Assembly: GCA_025993015.1 (NCBI GenBank)
Contig: DAJPFV010000001.1
Coordinates: forward strand, 620,001-684,000
Length of the DNA: 64,000 nt
Source of the DNA: Coriobacteriaceae bacterium
GTDB taxonomy: Bacteria; Actinomycetota; Coriobacteriia; Coriobacteriales; Coriobacteriaceae
Direction of reading: 5' to 3'
This document shows, in pieces, positions 51,304 through 61,184 of the stretch. Under the pieces are notes generated by a model that was not told the DNA's origin, made no database searches, and worked only from the letters and a program-made list of their open reading frames with translations. The position numbers were made by a program, and so were the translations under genes. Each line of letters starts with the position of its first letter. Position 1 is the first letter of the stretch.

Positions 51304-53469
51304 CTATGCACGGGCGCATTCCGCAACGTGCGAATCGAGCCATTCGATATCCTCGGCAAGATGTGCCACGCCCAGATGGTGTTCACCCGGGCAAACCTCG
51401 TGCGACAGGCCGTCGGCATGCCCCACGAGCTCATAGGCATCGCGGACGATATCGAGTTGCTCGTCCACGTTCGCAAGCCCACGGGCGCCGTTAAGATGAT
51501 CGCCCTCGCAGCTCTGCACCAACAGCGGGCGCGGAGCGATAAGCGAGGCGATGTCACCCATATCGAGCAGGCGCCACAGCCCTGGCACATAGTTGCAGCT
51601 GCAGTTGCCGTTGAGGTGCAGCAGCGAATCGTCGACACCGTACAGATAGCCCGAGACAAACGCCTTGCGCACGCGCGGGTCGAGCGCCGCCAGATACAGC
51701 GTCATGTATCCGCCGCCCGAAAAGCCAAAGCAGCCCAGGTCGTCCATGGCAATGTCGCCGCGTGACTCCAGGTAATCGATCAGACGCATGTTGTCCCAGG
51801 CGTTGAGGCCCGCAACGGTAAGGCCCAGCGGCTCGGCCATGCGTGCCTGGTTCAGGCACGTGCCGCGCAGGAAGCTGCTCTCGTCATCGCCCTGGCCCTT
51901 CCAGTCGCGACGGTATCCCCAGCCGCGTGCGTCGGGGCAGACGGTCACATAGCCCATGCGTGCCAGGCGCAGACCGTAGTCGTAGTTGAACTTACGAACG
52001 GCATCGTCGACCGCCGGCACGCCCGTCACGCCCGCAACACTTGCGGCGCCGGCACCTTGGTGGCCATGCGGGCAGATATAGCAGCGCTTGCAGCCGTGCG
52101 CATCGAGCTTAGGGGTCTGCGGCTCGAGCAAATAGAACGGCATCCAAACGTTGTGCTCCACCTGCAGCATCGCATGGGTACGCACGATACCGCCGGCAAT
52201 CTGTGCCCGATCGAGCTCGCGTACCTCAATCGGCATGCGATCCATAAGCGTTAAGCCCATCAGGTCAAACAGCCGAGCCCTCGTCGCAATCTGCCATGCC
52301 TCAAAGTCACCAGGCGTCGTGCCCTTAAATGCGGCAGAGCGGCCCTCACGCTTCAGGCGGTCGCGAAGCGCCGGTTCGTCTTCGTAATAGATGTCGATAT
52401 GCACTGTGCGGCCGCTATCGGAAAGACTGGCGGTCTCCACCGCATCACCATCGCCGCCCTCGGGGTCCCAGCCGTCCGCACCGGCAAGCACCTGCTCGCG
52501 AGCGTACCGGGCAGCGGCCGTCGCATCGAGCTCGCGCGCCCACGGCGCCCAGCCGGCAGCATCACCCGCCGGGCCATGTAGACTTGCGCCAACGTAGCGC
52601 GCCCTCTCGTGCGCCGCCGGCTTATTCCAGTCCCACCAACCTTCGCGCTTGATGTGTTGCCCCAGCCAGCAATCGATCAGCACGGTTTGCGCCCATTCGC
52701 GCCAAGGACGGCCCAGGTAGACCGAATCCGGTGCCACGTCATCCGGAGCTGTAAACGAACAGCCGTGGAACACGAAGCCGTACGGCTCTCCCTCGGGCGT
52801 CGATGCCGCCGTCACGTAACCGTTCACGTCCATATCGCGGTTGAGTGAGCGAATCTCGCACCCCTCAAAATAGGTACGCGCGCCGCCAAAGATAAAGTCG
52901 ACATCGCCCTCAATCCGACAGCGTCGGAAATACTGACGGCCCACCCGGCGCGGCGCAAACTGCTTGGGCCCCATAAACCCGCCCGGTTTAACTTCGCGCG
53001 GGGGCAACGGGCCCAAAAACAGCGTGTCCTGGCGCCCCGTAATACAACAGGCGTCGACCACCAAACGGTCGCCGTCGGCGTACAGGGCAATCGCCTGTCC
53101 CACCTCGCGACCATCCCCGGCGTCGTTGACAATCGTGAGGTTCTCGAGCCGCACGTCGTCGGCATCGACTAAAACGGTATAGGTCCTAAACGTGCCGAGC
53201 GTACCGTCGACACCCGAGCCGTCCTCCGAGGGCATCTTGGCACCCAGGCTGCCCACGATGCGCACGCTGTCAGCCGTCTCGCCCGCCAATGTCACATGCG
53301 GCCGATGGATCTCGACCCGCTCGCGGTACTCACCTGGATCAATATGGATCGTCACCGCCTGCTCGGCGTCCGGATAGAGTTGATCGGTTGCCGCCAAGGC
53401 ATCAGAAATCGTTGGATACGCTCCTGACGCAGCCCTCGAAACACGCAGCTCATTGATACTTTCGTTCAT
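51304..53469 (-). CDS. Pectin methylesterase (CE8) fused to an alpha/beta-hydrolase esterase
   Basis: 721 residues; the ATG at 53469 overlaps the previous gene (ATGA). Residues about 5-310 are a CE8 beta-helix: QDTLFLG, DVDFIFGGA (catalytic Asp) and YLGRPWREWA. Residues about 385-721 form an alpha/beta hydrolase with the nucleophile in GFSGGGYM, Asp near SCEGDHLNG and His in PGEHHLGVAH, resembling acetyl xylan esterase/BD-FAE-type proteins. One chain could therefore remove both methyl and acetyl groups from pectin oligomers. There is no secretion signal, which is unusual because CE8 enzymes are normally exported. Confidence 0.85.
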   Translation of the reverse strand: MNESINELRVSRAASGAYPTISDALAATDQLYPDAEQAVTIHIDPGEYRERVEIHRPHVTLAGETADSVRIVGSLGAKMPSEDGSGVDGTLGTFRTYTVLVDADDVRLENLTIVNDAGDGREVGQAIALYADGDRLVVDACCITGRQDTLFLGPLPPREVKPGGFMGPKQFAPRRVGRQYFRRCRIEGDVDFIFGGARTYFEGCEIRSLNRDMDVNGYVTAASTPEGEPYGFVFHGCSFTAPDDVAPDSVYLGRPWREWAQTVLIDCWLGQHIKREGWWDWNKPAAHERARYVGASLHGPAGDAAGWAPWARELDATAAARYAREQVLAGADGWDPEGGDGDAVETASLSDSGRTVHIDIYYEDEPALRDRLKREGRSAAFKGTTPGDFEAWQIATRARLFDLMGLTLMDRMPIEVRELDRAQIAGGIVRTHAMLQVEHNVWMPFYLLEPQTPKLDAHGCKRCYICPHGHQGAGAASVAGVTGVPAVDDAVRKFNYDYGLRLARMGYVTVCPDARGWGYRRDWKGQGDDESSFLRGTCLNQARMAEPLGLTVAGLNAWDNMRLIDYLESRGDIAMDDLGCFGFSGGGYMTLYLAALDPRVRKAFVSGYLYGVDDSLLHLNGNCSCNYVPGLWRLLDMGDIASLIAPRPLLVQSCEGDHLNGARGLANVDEQLDIVRDAYELVGHADGLSHEVCPGEHHLGVAHLAEDIEWLDSHVAECARA

Positions 53470-54275
53470 CGTCCATCACGCTCCCAAGCGGCGAACTGCT
53501 CAGGCCAGCCCTGAGCCTGCGGCTGAATATGCTCGGCGCAGCCCTTAAAAGCCGTTTGGACCGTGGCGAGCGACGCCCCGTGTTTTCCGTGCGGAAAGAC
53601 ATGCAGGCTAAAGCCAATCCCGTGGTCGGCAAGCGCCTGCGCAAGCAAAAGACTGTTTTGGACCGGCACCGATTTGTCCTCGGCGGTATGCCACAAGAAC
53701 GTACGGGGAAAGCCCTCGCCCACCATGTTCTCGACCGACAACTTTTGAGCCAAAGCGTCGTCGGCACCCGTTAGGTGTTCAAACGAACCACGATGGGCAT
53801 AGGACCCCGAACTCACGACCGGATAACCCAGGCAAAGTGCATCGGGTCGAATCGACTCAGGCGATGCCGCGATCGACTCCGCAAGCCAAGGCTGGTTCCA
53901 AAGCGCCCCAAGCAAGCCAACCAGGTGCCCGCCGGCCGAAAAACCCATGACCGTAATCCGGTCGGGATCAACACAGAACTCCGCCGCATGGCTTCGGACG
54001 GTATCGACCGCCCGCGCAAGTTCTTGCAATGCCAGCGGATAGACAGCCGGAGCAACCGAGTAGTTCAGCACAAACGCCTGGTAGCCCATCGCCAACAAAC
54101 GGAGCGCCACCGGCTCGCCCTCGCGAGGCGAAACGTGATCGTAGCCGCCTCCTGGCACGATCACAACTGCAGGCAGCGGTTTTAAAGCATAAGCATCTTC
54201 GGTCGGGACAAAAACATAAGACGTAATCGTGGCAGACGAGCCATCGACCCCGACAGGAATCGTTTTATTGAGCAT
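53466..54275 (-). CDS. Alpha/beta-hydrolase esterase (BD-FAE/acetylesterase type)
   Basis: 269 residues; ATG at 54275 after GAAAGGG. VVIVPGGGYDHVS holds the oxyanion HGG-like loop, GFSAGGHLVG the nucleophile Ser, and the end carries Asp (HTAEDKSVP) and His (FPHGKHG). The fold is that of small cytosolic carbohydrate acetylesterases and feruloyl-type esterases. Overlap with the CE8 fusion gene indicates coupled translation and a shared role in removing ester groups from pectin oligomers. Confidence 0.82.
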   Translation of the reverse strand: MLNKTIPVGVDGSSATITSYVFVPTEDAYALKPLPAVVIVPGGGYDHVSPREGEPVALRLLAMGYQAFVLNYSVAPAVYPLALQELARAVDTVRSHAAEFCVDPDRITVMGFSAGGHLVGLLGALWNQPWLAESIAASPESIRPDALCLGYPVVSSGSYAHRGSFEHLTGADDALAQKLSVENMVGEGFPRTFLWHTAEDKSVPVQNSLLLAQALADHGIGFSLHVFPHGKHGASLATVQTAFKGCAEHIQPQAQGWPEQFAAWERDGR

Positions 54276-54379
54276 GTATTCCCTTTCGCCATGATGCGTA
54301 GCGCAGCGCACACGGCTGTATCGCATAAGGGCTGCATTGCCGGTCTATCCGACAATGCAGCCCTGGTCATCAATCCGGG

Positions 54380-55975
54380 TTAGGAACGGACGATCTTGTC
54401 AACGTTTTGGAGTTGCAGCTCCTCGCCGTCCTGGCCCTCCACAACCACGTTTTGCAGGTCGAGTACCTTGACGTTTTGAGCGATGATGCCCTGGCGCACC
54501 ATGGGCTCCACGCCGCAGGCCATGGCCGGCACAAAGGGCTCGGCATCCTCCGCGAAGGTCACATGGACATCCTGGAACGTCAGGCGCGTCACCTTGCTCT
54601 CGGGAAGGCCCGTGATATAGGCTGCGGCCGCATGGCAGTTGGTGGCCTCGATATCGCAAAACGTCGTGGCGCCAAAGCCGGGCGTACGGTCGTCGACGGG
54701 CAGCGCCTCGCGAGACTGCACGTAGTCGGTCTTGCCGTCCTTGTCGCAGAAGTAGAACGAGTTGACCACGAAGGGCGTGAGCACCTTATCCATGCGAATG
54801 TGCTCGAAGGTGATGCCCTCGTTGGCTGCGTCCTTGCCGCGCCCACGGCGGGTCTTGACGCGCAGGCCGCGGTCGGTGCGCTCAAAGAGGCACTTGCTCA
54901 CGGTGAGGTCCTTGATGCCGCCGGCGGCCTCGGATCCCAGCACCACGGCGCCGTGGCCGTCGTGCATGTAGCAGTGTGAGATCAGCACGTCGTGCGTGGC
55001 GGGACGGAGCTCGGGCTCAATGCCCAGTTTGCCGCTCTTGATGGCGATACAGTCGTCGCCCACCGAAAACTGACAGCCAAGGATGCGGACAAAACCGCAG
55101 CTCTCGGGATCGAAACCGTCGGTGTTGTGGGAGTTCTTGGGACCCTCGATGGACAGGCACAGGGCATCGACGTGCTCACACAGAATGGGATGGATATTCC
55201 ACGCCGGGCTGTTGCGCACGGTAAAGCCGACAAGGCTCACGTTTTCACACTCGGACAGGAAAATCATGCGCGGGCGGGCGATCTCGCGGCCCTCCTCGGG
55301 ACGGAAGATGTTCTTAAAGTCCTTGTTCCACCAGTTGTCCTCGGCAAAATCGGTCTGGCCGTCGATGGCGCCACGGCCATAGATGCACACGTCGTGCACG
55401 CTCAGGCCCGTAAAGGTCGAACAGTAGGTCGAGAAGCTCTCGCCTTCCCAGCGGCCCAGGGGCAGCATGTCGGTGCCGGCATACCCGGCGCCCTCGTCGC
55501 CCGTGACCGTGCCCGGAATGTAGGCAAGCGCCGCGCGGTCGTGACGGGCCAGCAGCACCGCGCCCTCGGCGAGCTCGATGTTGATATTGCTCTTAAGGAA
55601 GAGGGACTTGATGCGGTAGTTGCCGGCGGGAATCAGCACGCGCCCGCCCTTGGGGCAGGCCATGATGGCAGCTTGGATATTGGTGGTGTCGTCGTGCTCG
55701 GCATCGCCCTTGGCGCCACAGTCGCGAACGTTGATGGTAAAGGGATCAGCCGGCGTGGTGACACCTACGCTCAGCTCACGCTCGCCACAAACAAAACGAA
55801 CCAGGTTGCGCTTGCCGGGGGTCAGGCCGTCGACATAGGTCTCGACCGTATTCGTGGTACCGGCGGGCTCGTCGTTGACAAAGATCTCCCACGTATCGGC
55901 ACAGGTAAAGTAGCCGCCGTCGTCAAGCTCAATCACGGCCGCGCGGGCGTTGCGCCAGATTACGTTCGTCTCCAT
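54380..55975 (-). CDS. GH28 polygalacturonase, cytosolic
   Basis: 531 residues; the ATG at 55975 follows GAGGGAG. A fibronectin-III-like N-terminal domain (about 1-80) precedes the GH28 beta-helix with all signature blocks: NTDGFDP, GDDCIAIKSG, GHGAVVLGS and the RGLRVKT (RxK) segment, giving the three catalytic Asp residues. It hydrolyses galacturonan or exo-type galacturonosyl links. No signal peptide, so it must act on imported oligomers. Confidence 0.9.
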   Translation of the reverse strand: METNVIWRNARAAVIELDDGGYFTCADTWEIFVNDEPAGTTNTVETYVDGLTPGKRNLVRFVCGERELSVGVTTPADPFTINVRDCGAKGDAEHDDTTNIQAAIMACPKGGRVLIPAGNYRIKSLFLKSNINIELAEGAVLLARHDRAALAYIPGTVTGDEGAGYAGTDMLPLGRWEGESFSTYCSTFTGLSVHDVCIYGRGAIDGQTDFAEDNWWNKDFKNIFRPEEGREIARPRMIFLSECENVSLVGFTVRNSPAWNIHPILCEHVDALCLSIEGPKNSHNTDGFDPESCGFVRILGCQFSVGDDCIAIKSGKLGIEPELRPATHDVLISHCYMHDGHGAVVLGSEAAGGIKDLTVSKCLFERTDRGLRVKTRRGRGKDAANEGITFEHIRMDKVLTPFVVNSFYFCDKDGKTDYVQSREALPVDDRTPGFGATTFCDIEATNCHAAAAYITGLPESKVTRLTFQDVHVTFAEDAEPFVPAMACGVEPMVRQGIIAQNVKVLDLQNVVVEGQDGEELQLQNVDKIVRS

Positions 55976-56092
55976 GGATTTCTCCCTCAAAAAGATGCTC
56001 TAAAAGTTAATTGTACGCTGTTGTAAAAAAGGGCCGTACCTGCCGGCGGATATCCGGTGGCACGGCCCTGTGATGTGGACGATGCGCTTGCC

Positions 56093-57652
56093 TTACTCGG
56101 CGGGGGTTACGCTACCGTCCTGGAAGCCAACGTTGTTGTGGGCAAAGCAGTCCTCGTACTTAAAGCCGGAGAGCTCCTCGCAAAGCGCCTTGACCTCGGG
56201 CTTGACGTCGGCCATCTTGCCGCCCTCCTTGATGCGGCGGATCTCGTCGCAAAGGACGTCGCACTGCTCCTTGTCGATCTTGATGCCGCGGGCAAGGACA
56301 GCCGCGAGCAGGAAGAAGCCGGCGCAGCCGATGAGCATGTAGCCGCAGATGTACAGAGGCACGGTGGCGGGCTGGGTCACGGCGTCGCTGTTGCCGGCGG
56401 TCTGAATGAAGCCGGAGGCAGCAAGGACGATGGCCCATGCGTTAACGGCGATAGCCTGGGCGATCTGCTGACAGAGCTGCTGAGCGGAGCTGTAGATGCC
56501 CTCGCGACGACGCAGGGTGATGAGCTCATCGACATCGGGGATGTAGTTGAGCAGAACATCGGGCAGGTACTGGAAGCCGACGTAGAAGAACTTCCAGATG
56601 GCGAAGATGATGGGGTAGGCGATCATGGCGATGGCGACCGTGGAGGTGCCGTTGATCTGACCAAAGGCGAAGTAGTTGTAGGCGATGATGCACGCAGCGC
56701 AACCGACATTTGCGAGGTACCAAGACTTGTGGAAGCCCTTCTTGGCCATGAGGGCGACCCAGATGGCGGTGCAGACGATAGCGACGACCTTGCCAGGCAT
56801 CTCCATCACGGACTCGTAGGACTTAGGAATCTGCAGGCAGTAAACGATGAAGAAGGACAGGCAGGCAGACCAGCAGGCAGCAGCGAGCTTCGTGGAGACC
56901 TGTGCGTACAGGACCTTGCGGAAGGACTTGTTGCGGAAGGTGGAGATAACGTCGATGAAGAACTTCTTGATACCCTCGCCGACGCTCTCGATCTTCTCCT
57001 GAGCGACCTCCTCGGGGGTGTGCTCCCACGTGGACAGGTACACGCAGAGCAGCGAGATTGCCATGACCGAAGCGTTGACCGTAGCGATGATGAAGTAGCT
57101 GAACGGGTTGGTCTCGCCGAAGGTGCCAAAGCCGAAGCCCACAAGTGCAGCCATCAGGAAGCCGGCGGCGTTACCAAAGAGATGCTTGTAGCCGGTGAGG
57201 TACGTACGCTCCTTAAAGTCGTCGGTCATCTCGATGGTAAGCGGCGACAGGTTGGCGGTGCAGAACGTGTACGCGACGTTGTAGATCAGGTACAGCACAA
57301 AGTAGTACGGGAAGCCAAACGGCGTAGCCACGAAGATGAGCGGCTCGGCGATCATCATCGGGATGGCCAGCAAGATCCAGAAACGACGACGACCAAAGAT
57401 GCGGCCGATCTTGGTGGCATAGAAGTTATCGGCCACAAAGCCCATCAGCGGGCAAAGAATGGCGTTGACATAGATGGCAAACGAGCTAATCAGCGCAGCC
57501 TCACCTGCAGACAGGCCGCACTCCGTGGACAGGAACAGCACCATGTAGCTGTGCGTAAAGGTCAGGGCACCGGAATTGAGCATACCGCCCATACCAAAGC
57601 CCAAGCGCGTCCAGAATGTGATCTTACGCTTTTTTCCGATCTTATTAGTCAT
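56093..57652 (-). CDS. GPH/MFS_2-family sugar:cation symporter
   Basis: 519 residues; the ATG at 57652 follows GAGAGGGAG. About twelve membrane segments; the N-terminus (TRLGFGMGGMLNSG) and the loop FADNFYATKIGRIFGRRRFW are typical of glycoside-pentoside-hexuronide symporters (relatives of MelB and YihO). As first gene of the pectin operon it is the best candidate importer of galacturonate oligomers for the cytosolic enzymes that follow. Three uronate-type operators precede it. Confidence 0.85.
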   Translation of the reverse strand: MTNKIGKKRKITFWTRLGFGMGGMLNSGALTFTHSYMVLFLSTECGLSAGEAALISSFAIYVNAILCPLMGFVADNFYATKIGRIFGRRRFWILLAIPMMIAEPLIFVATPFGFPYYFVLYLIYNVAYTFCTANLSPLTIEMTDDFKERTYLTGYKHLFGNAAGFLMAALVGFGFGTFGETNPFSYFIIATVNASVMAISLLCVYLSTWEHTPEEVAQEKIESVGEGIKKFFIDVISTFRNKSFRKVLYAQVSTKLAAACWSACLSFFIVYCLQIPKSYESVMEMPGKVVAIVCTAIWVALMAKKGFHKSWYLANVGCAACIIAYNYFAFGQINGTSTVAIAMIAYPIIFAIWKFFYVGFQYLPDVLLNYIPDVDELITLRRREGIYSSAQQLCQQIAQAIAVNAWAIVLAASGFIQTAGNSDAVTQPATVPLYICGYMLIGCAGFFLLAAVLARGIKIDKEQCDVLCDEIRRIKEGGKMADVKPEVKALCEELSGFKYEDCFAHNNVGFQDGSVTPAE

Positions 57653-57728
57653 CGAGCTCCCTCTCTTTTCTCGATTGTCTTGTAACAAGACATTTGAGTC
57701 CACACTGACATCTGTCTGCCCAGCGTTC

Positions 57729-57905
57729 AGGGTGAACGTTTAGCTAGATTATGCGCGATTCCTTACGAGAGGTGAACGTTCACTTGCATATTATCCCCGA
57801 ACGGTCGATTTTTACCGCCGAACGGACACAATTGAGATCCTCACACCTATTTTCTGCTGGTAAGGGTGCCATGCTGGACAGCCATAAGATAGGTGAACGT
57901 TTATC
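57729..57905 (-). promoter_or_regulatory. Three uronate-type operators upstream of the pectin operon
   Basis: AGGGTGAACGTTTAGCT (57729), AGGTGAACGTTCACTT (57770-57785) and TAGGTGAACGTTTATC (57890-57905), all with the GTGAACGTT core, lie between the symporter start and the uxaA terminator. Confidence 0.65.
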
Positions 57906-57936
57906 AGATTTTCCAACATATTCACTTAACCACGAA

Positions 57937-57972
57937 ACGAAAAAGCCCCGCCGGGAACACTCCCGACGGGGC
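57937..57972 (-). terminator. Rho-independent terminator of the uxaCBA operon
   Basis: Stem GCCCCGCCGGGA/TCCCGACGGGGC with loop acac; on the minus strand it ends in TTTTTCGTTT, 36 bases past the uxaA stop. Confidence 0.88.
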
Positions 57973-58007
57973 CGATGACATCGCGCTATGCTTGGGCGCA
58001 CTTGCCG

Positions 58008-59492
58008 CTACAAGCAGACGCCGTCCTTCCAGATACTGATCTCGTGACAGCCGCGACGCTCGGCGCTGGTAAGCTTGCCGCTCGCCGTGTCCAGCACCAG
58101 CTGATACAGATCGCCGGCAGCCTCATCGAGCGTACGCTCGCCGGTGGCGACCACGCCGGCGTTAAAGTCCATCCAGTTGGCTTTGTGGTCACACAGGCGC
58201 TGGTTGGTGAATACCTTGAGGGTGGGCGCCGGTGCGCCAAACGGCGTACCGCGACCGGTGGAGAACAGGATCACATGGCAACCGGCAGCAGTGAGTGCCG
58301 TGGTTGACACCATGTCGTTGCCGGGGCCGCAGAGCATGTTCAGGCCATGCTTGGTGACCTGGCCGGCGTACGGCAGCACGTCGACGATGGGCGCGGAGCC
58401 GCCCTTTTGCACACAGCCGCAGCTCTTGTCCTCGAGCGTGGTAATGCCACCGTCCTTGTTGCCGGGACTCGGGTTTTCGTAGACGACCTCGCCGTGGCTG
58501 ATAAAGTAGTCCTTAAAGCCATTGAGCATGTCGGAAGCGGCGTTAAAGACCTGCTCGTTCTCACAGCGATCGAGCAGGATACTCTCGGCGCCAAACATCT
58601 CGGGCACCTCGGTAAGCACCGACGTGCCGCCGCGGGCGACAACCATATCGCTCACGCGACCGATCGTGGGGTTGGCGGTAATACCCGAAAGACCGTCAGA
58701 GCCGCCGCACTTAAGTCCAATAACCAGCTCGGAGGCCGGAATGGGCTCGCGCTTGGCCTGCTTGGCGAGGTCTGCCAGCTCGGCCAGAATCTTGTGGCCC
58801 TCGATCTGCTCGTCGGATACATCCTGGCAGGTGAGGAAGCGGACGCGCTCGTGGTCGAAGTCACCGAGCTCATCGAGTACCTGCTGGTGCGTACAGTTCT
58901 CGCAACCGAGCGACAGGAACAACACGCCGGCCGCATTAGGATGACGCGAGAGCGCCACCAGCAGACGACGCGTCTGGGCATGGTCGGCGCCGGTCTGCGA
59001 GCAGCCAAAGGGATGCGGGAAGTAGTAGGCGCCCTCCAGCGAGCCATCGACCAGATCCTGGGCCTGCTCACACATGGCACGGGCGACTTCGTTGACACAG
59101 CCGACCGTGGGGATGATCCACAGCTCATTACGCGTCGCGGCACGACCGTCGGCGCGGCGGAACCCCATAAAGGTCTCGGGCTCAACGGGATCCACGACCG
59201 GATGTGTGGGGTTGTAGGTGTACTCGACCTCGCCCGAAAGGTTGGTCTTGACATTATGTGTATGAAGCCACTGACCGGGCTGGACATCGCCCGTCACATG
59301 GCCGATAGGAAGGCCGTACTTGATGACGTCCTCCCCCGCGGCAATCGAGCGCACGGCCATCTTATGACCCTGCGGAATATCCTCCGCGGCCACGACCTCG
59401 CCCACCCCGGGAACCGCGACGGCGGTGCCCTTGGCAAGCGGCAACAGCGCGACGATCACGTTGTCGGCCGGATTGATCTGGATAGTGTTCAT
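58008..59492 (-). CDS. uxaA: Altronate dehydratase UxaA
   Basis: 494 residues. An N-terminal SAF-type domain (about 1-95) is followed by the large catalytic domain with the Fe/Mn-binding pattern (HPFGCSQTGADHAQT, GCENCTHQQV, GLKCGGSDGLSG). It converts altronate to KDG, the last step of the galacturonate route before KdgK. Last gene of uxaC-uxaB-uxaA, with a terminator downstream. Confidence 0.93.
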   Translation of the reverse strand: MNTIQINPADNVIVALLPLAKGTAVAVPGVGEVVAAEDIPQGHKMAVRSIAAGEDVIKYGLPIGHVTGDVQPGQWLHTHNVKTNLSGEVEYTYNPTHPVVDPVEPETFMGFRRADGRAATRNELWIIPTVGCVNEVARAMCEQAQDLVDGSLEGAYYFPHPFGCSQTGADHAQTRRLLVALSRHPNAAGVLFLSLGCENCTHQQVLDELGDFDHERVRFLTCQDVSDEQIEGHKILAELADLAKQAKREPIPASELVIGLKCGGSDGLSGITANPTIGRVSDMVVARGGTSVLTEVPEMFGAESILLDRCENEQVFNAASDMLNGFKDYFISHGEVVYENPSPGNKDGGITTLEDKSCGCVQKGGSAPIVDVLPYAGQVTKHGLNMLCGPGNDMVSTTALTAAGCHVILFSTGRGTPFGAPAPTLKVFTNQRLCDHKANWMDFNAGVVATGERTLDEAAGDLYQLVLDTASGKLTSAERRGCHEISIWKDGVCL

Positions 59493-59573
59493 TACAAATG
59501 GTCCTAACCCTACAGGTTGAGCAGAAGTCGAAGCGCGGGCATGCCGTCCCGCGCCCGCGTCTGCGCCGGAAAT

Positions 59574-61088
59574 TTACGACTGAGCGTTGGCGAAGGCCTG
59601 CTTGGCGCCCTCGGCACGCACGACGGCGAGCGCGCTGACGACAAACTCCTCAAGACCTGCGATCTGCGTAAGGTCCTCGCCCCACATCTGCTCGTTGGTG
59701 AGCACGTCGTGCACCAGTTGGGCATCGTCGGCGCCGGCATGGGCAGCGTAGAAATCGAGTACGAAGGCATCGTCCTGAGCGGTGTACTCGGTGCCGTCGG
59801 AGCGACGCAGGTGCAGGCCGTCGCCCTCGCGGGACACGAGCTCCTGCGTGTAGAAGGAGATGAGCGTAGCGAGGCTCGTCGCCAGGCACTTGGGCAGGTT
59901 GCCGGTCTCGGCAACGTAGTCCTTGAGCGTGGGCAGGTCGCGAGCGCGCCACTTAGCCGTGGAGTTGAGGCAGATGGAGAGCAGCGCATGATCAATAAAC
60001 GGGTTGTCGAAGCGGTTTTCGACGGCGGCGGCAAAGGCCTTGCAGTCCTCGACATCCAAGTCGGCGGCAAGCGTCGGAATGACCTCGTCGTAGAGCATGG
60101 TGTTCATAAAGCCGCGAATGGTCTCGTCATGCATGCAGTCGCGCACGATATCAAAGCCGGCAACCCAAGAGCCCGGAACAAAGGCGGTATGGGCACCGTT
60201 GAGGATGCGGACTTTGCGCTTCTTGTACGGGGTGACGTCGGGAGTCACAAAGACACCCGGCAGACCGGCCTTCACGAAGGGCAGACGCTCCTTGAGCGAT
60301 TCGTCACCCTGGATGCCCCACATCTGGAAGGGCTCACGCACGGCCAAGAATGGATCCTCATAGCCCAAGCGCTCGGCCACGGCAGCGGCCTCCTTGGGGT
60401 CCCGGATGCGGCCGGGGACGATAGTGTCGACGAGCGTGGTGCAGACGGTGCAGTCGTTGGCCATCCACTGCGCAAACTCGTCCTCCCAGCCCCAGTCGCT
60501 CACGTACTGGTTCATGATGCGCAGCAGCTCCTCACCGTTGTGATCGATGAGCTCGCAGGCGAGCACGATGACGCCCGGCTTGCCGGCGGCCCAGCGGGCG
60601 TGAAGGACCTGGGCAAGCTTGGCAGGGAAGCTCGCGGGCGGCATGTCGTCGGCCTTGCAGGACGGGTCGTAGGCGATACCGGCCTCGGTGGTGTTGGAGA
60701 CGATGATCTCCAGGCTGTCGGAGACGGCGACCTCCATCATGGCGCGATAGTCGTCCTCGCGATACGGGTTGAGGCAGCGGCTGCAGGCGCTGATCACGCG
60801 GGACTCGTCAACCGTATTGCCGTTCTCCTTGCCGCGCACCAGCACGGTGTACAGGTCGTCCTGAGCATTGATGCCATCGGCAAAGCCAAAGGCGCCGCTG
60901 ATGGGCTGCACCATGACAACCTTGCCGTTCCAGCCGGTGGCCTCGTTGCCCATGTCAAAGAAACGGTCGACGAAGGCGCGCAGGAAATTGCCCTCGCCAA
61001 ACTGTAGAACCTTCTCGGGAGCGTCCTTGGGCAGCAGATAGCCCTTGTAACCGATCTTCTCGAGCGCATCGTAGCTGATGTTCTCCAT
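59574..61088 (-). CDS. uxaB: Tagaturonate reductase (altronate oxidoreductase) UxaB
   Basis: 504 residues; ATG at 61088 after AAGGAG. Polyol/mannitol dehydrogenase family: N-terminal Rossmann segment (VLQFGEGNFLRAFVDRF), then KKRKVRILNGAHT with the catalytic lysine region. QFGEGNFLRAF fits UxaB better than UxuB, and the gene sits between uxaC and uxaA. It reduces tagaturonate to altronate with NADH. Confidence 0.9.
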   Translation of the reverse strand: MENISYDALEKIGYKGYLLPKDAPEKVLQFGEGNFLRAFVDRFFDMGNEATGWNGKVVMVQPISGAFGFADGINAQDDLYTVLVRGKENGNTVDESRVISACSRCLNPYREDDYRAMMEVAVSDSLEIIVSNTTEAGIAYDPSCKADDMPPASFPAKLAQVLHARWAAGKPGVIVLACELIDHNGEELLRIMNQYVSDWGWEDEFAQWMANDCTVCTTLVDTIVPGRIRDPKEAAAVAERLGYEDPFLAVREPFQMWGIQGDESLKERLPFVKAGLPGVFVTPDVTPYKKRKVRILNGAHTAFVPGSWVAGFDIVRDCMHDETIRGFMNTMLYDEVIPTLAADLDVEDCKAFAAAVENRFDNPFIDHALLSICLNSTAKWRARDLPTLKDYVAETGNLPKCLATSLATLISFYTQELVSREGDGLHLRRSDGTEYTAQDDAFVLDFYAAHAGADDAQLVHDVLTNEQMWGEDLTQIAGLEEFVVSALAVVRAEGAKQAFANAQS

Positions 61089-61184
61089 CTGTGTCTCTCC
61101 TTAGATAGCTGTTAGCGTGCAGGCAAAACGGGGGCGCCGTGTGTGGCAACGGCGCTCCCGTGTTCGATGTGATTCGATGCAGGC

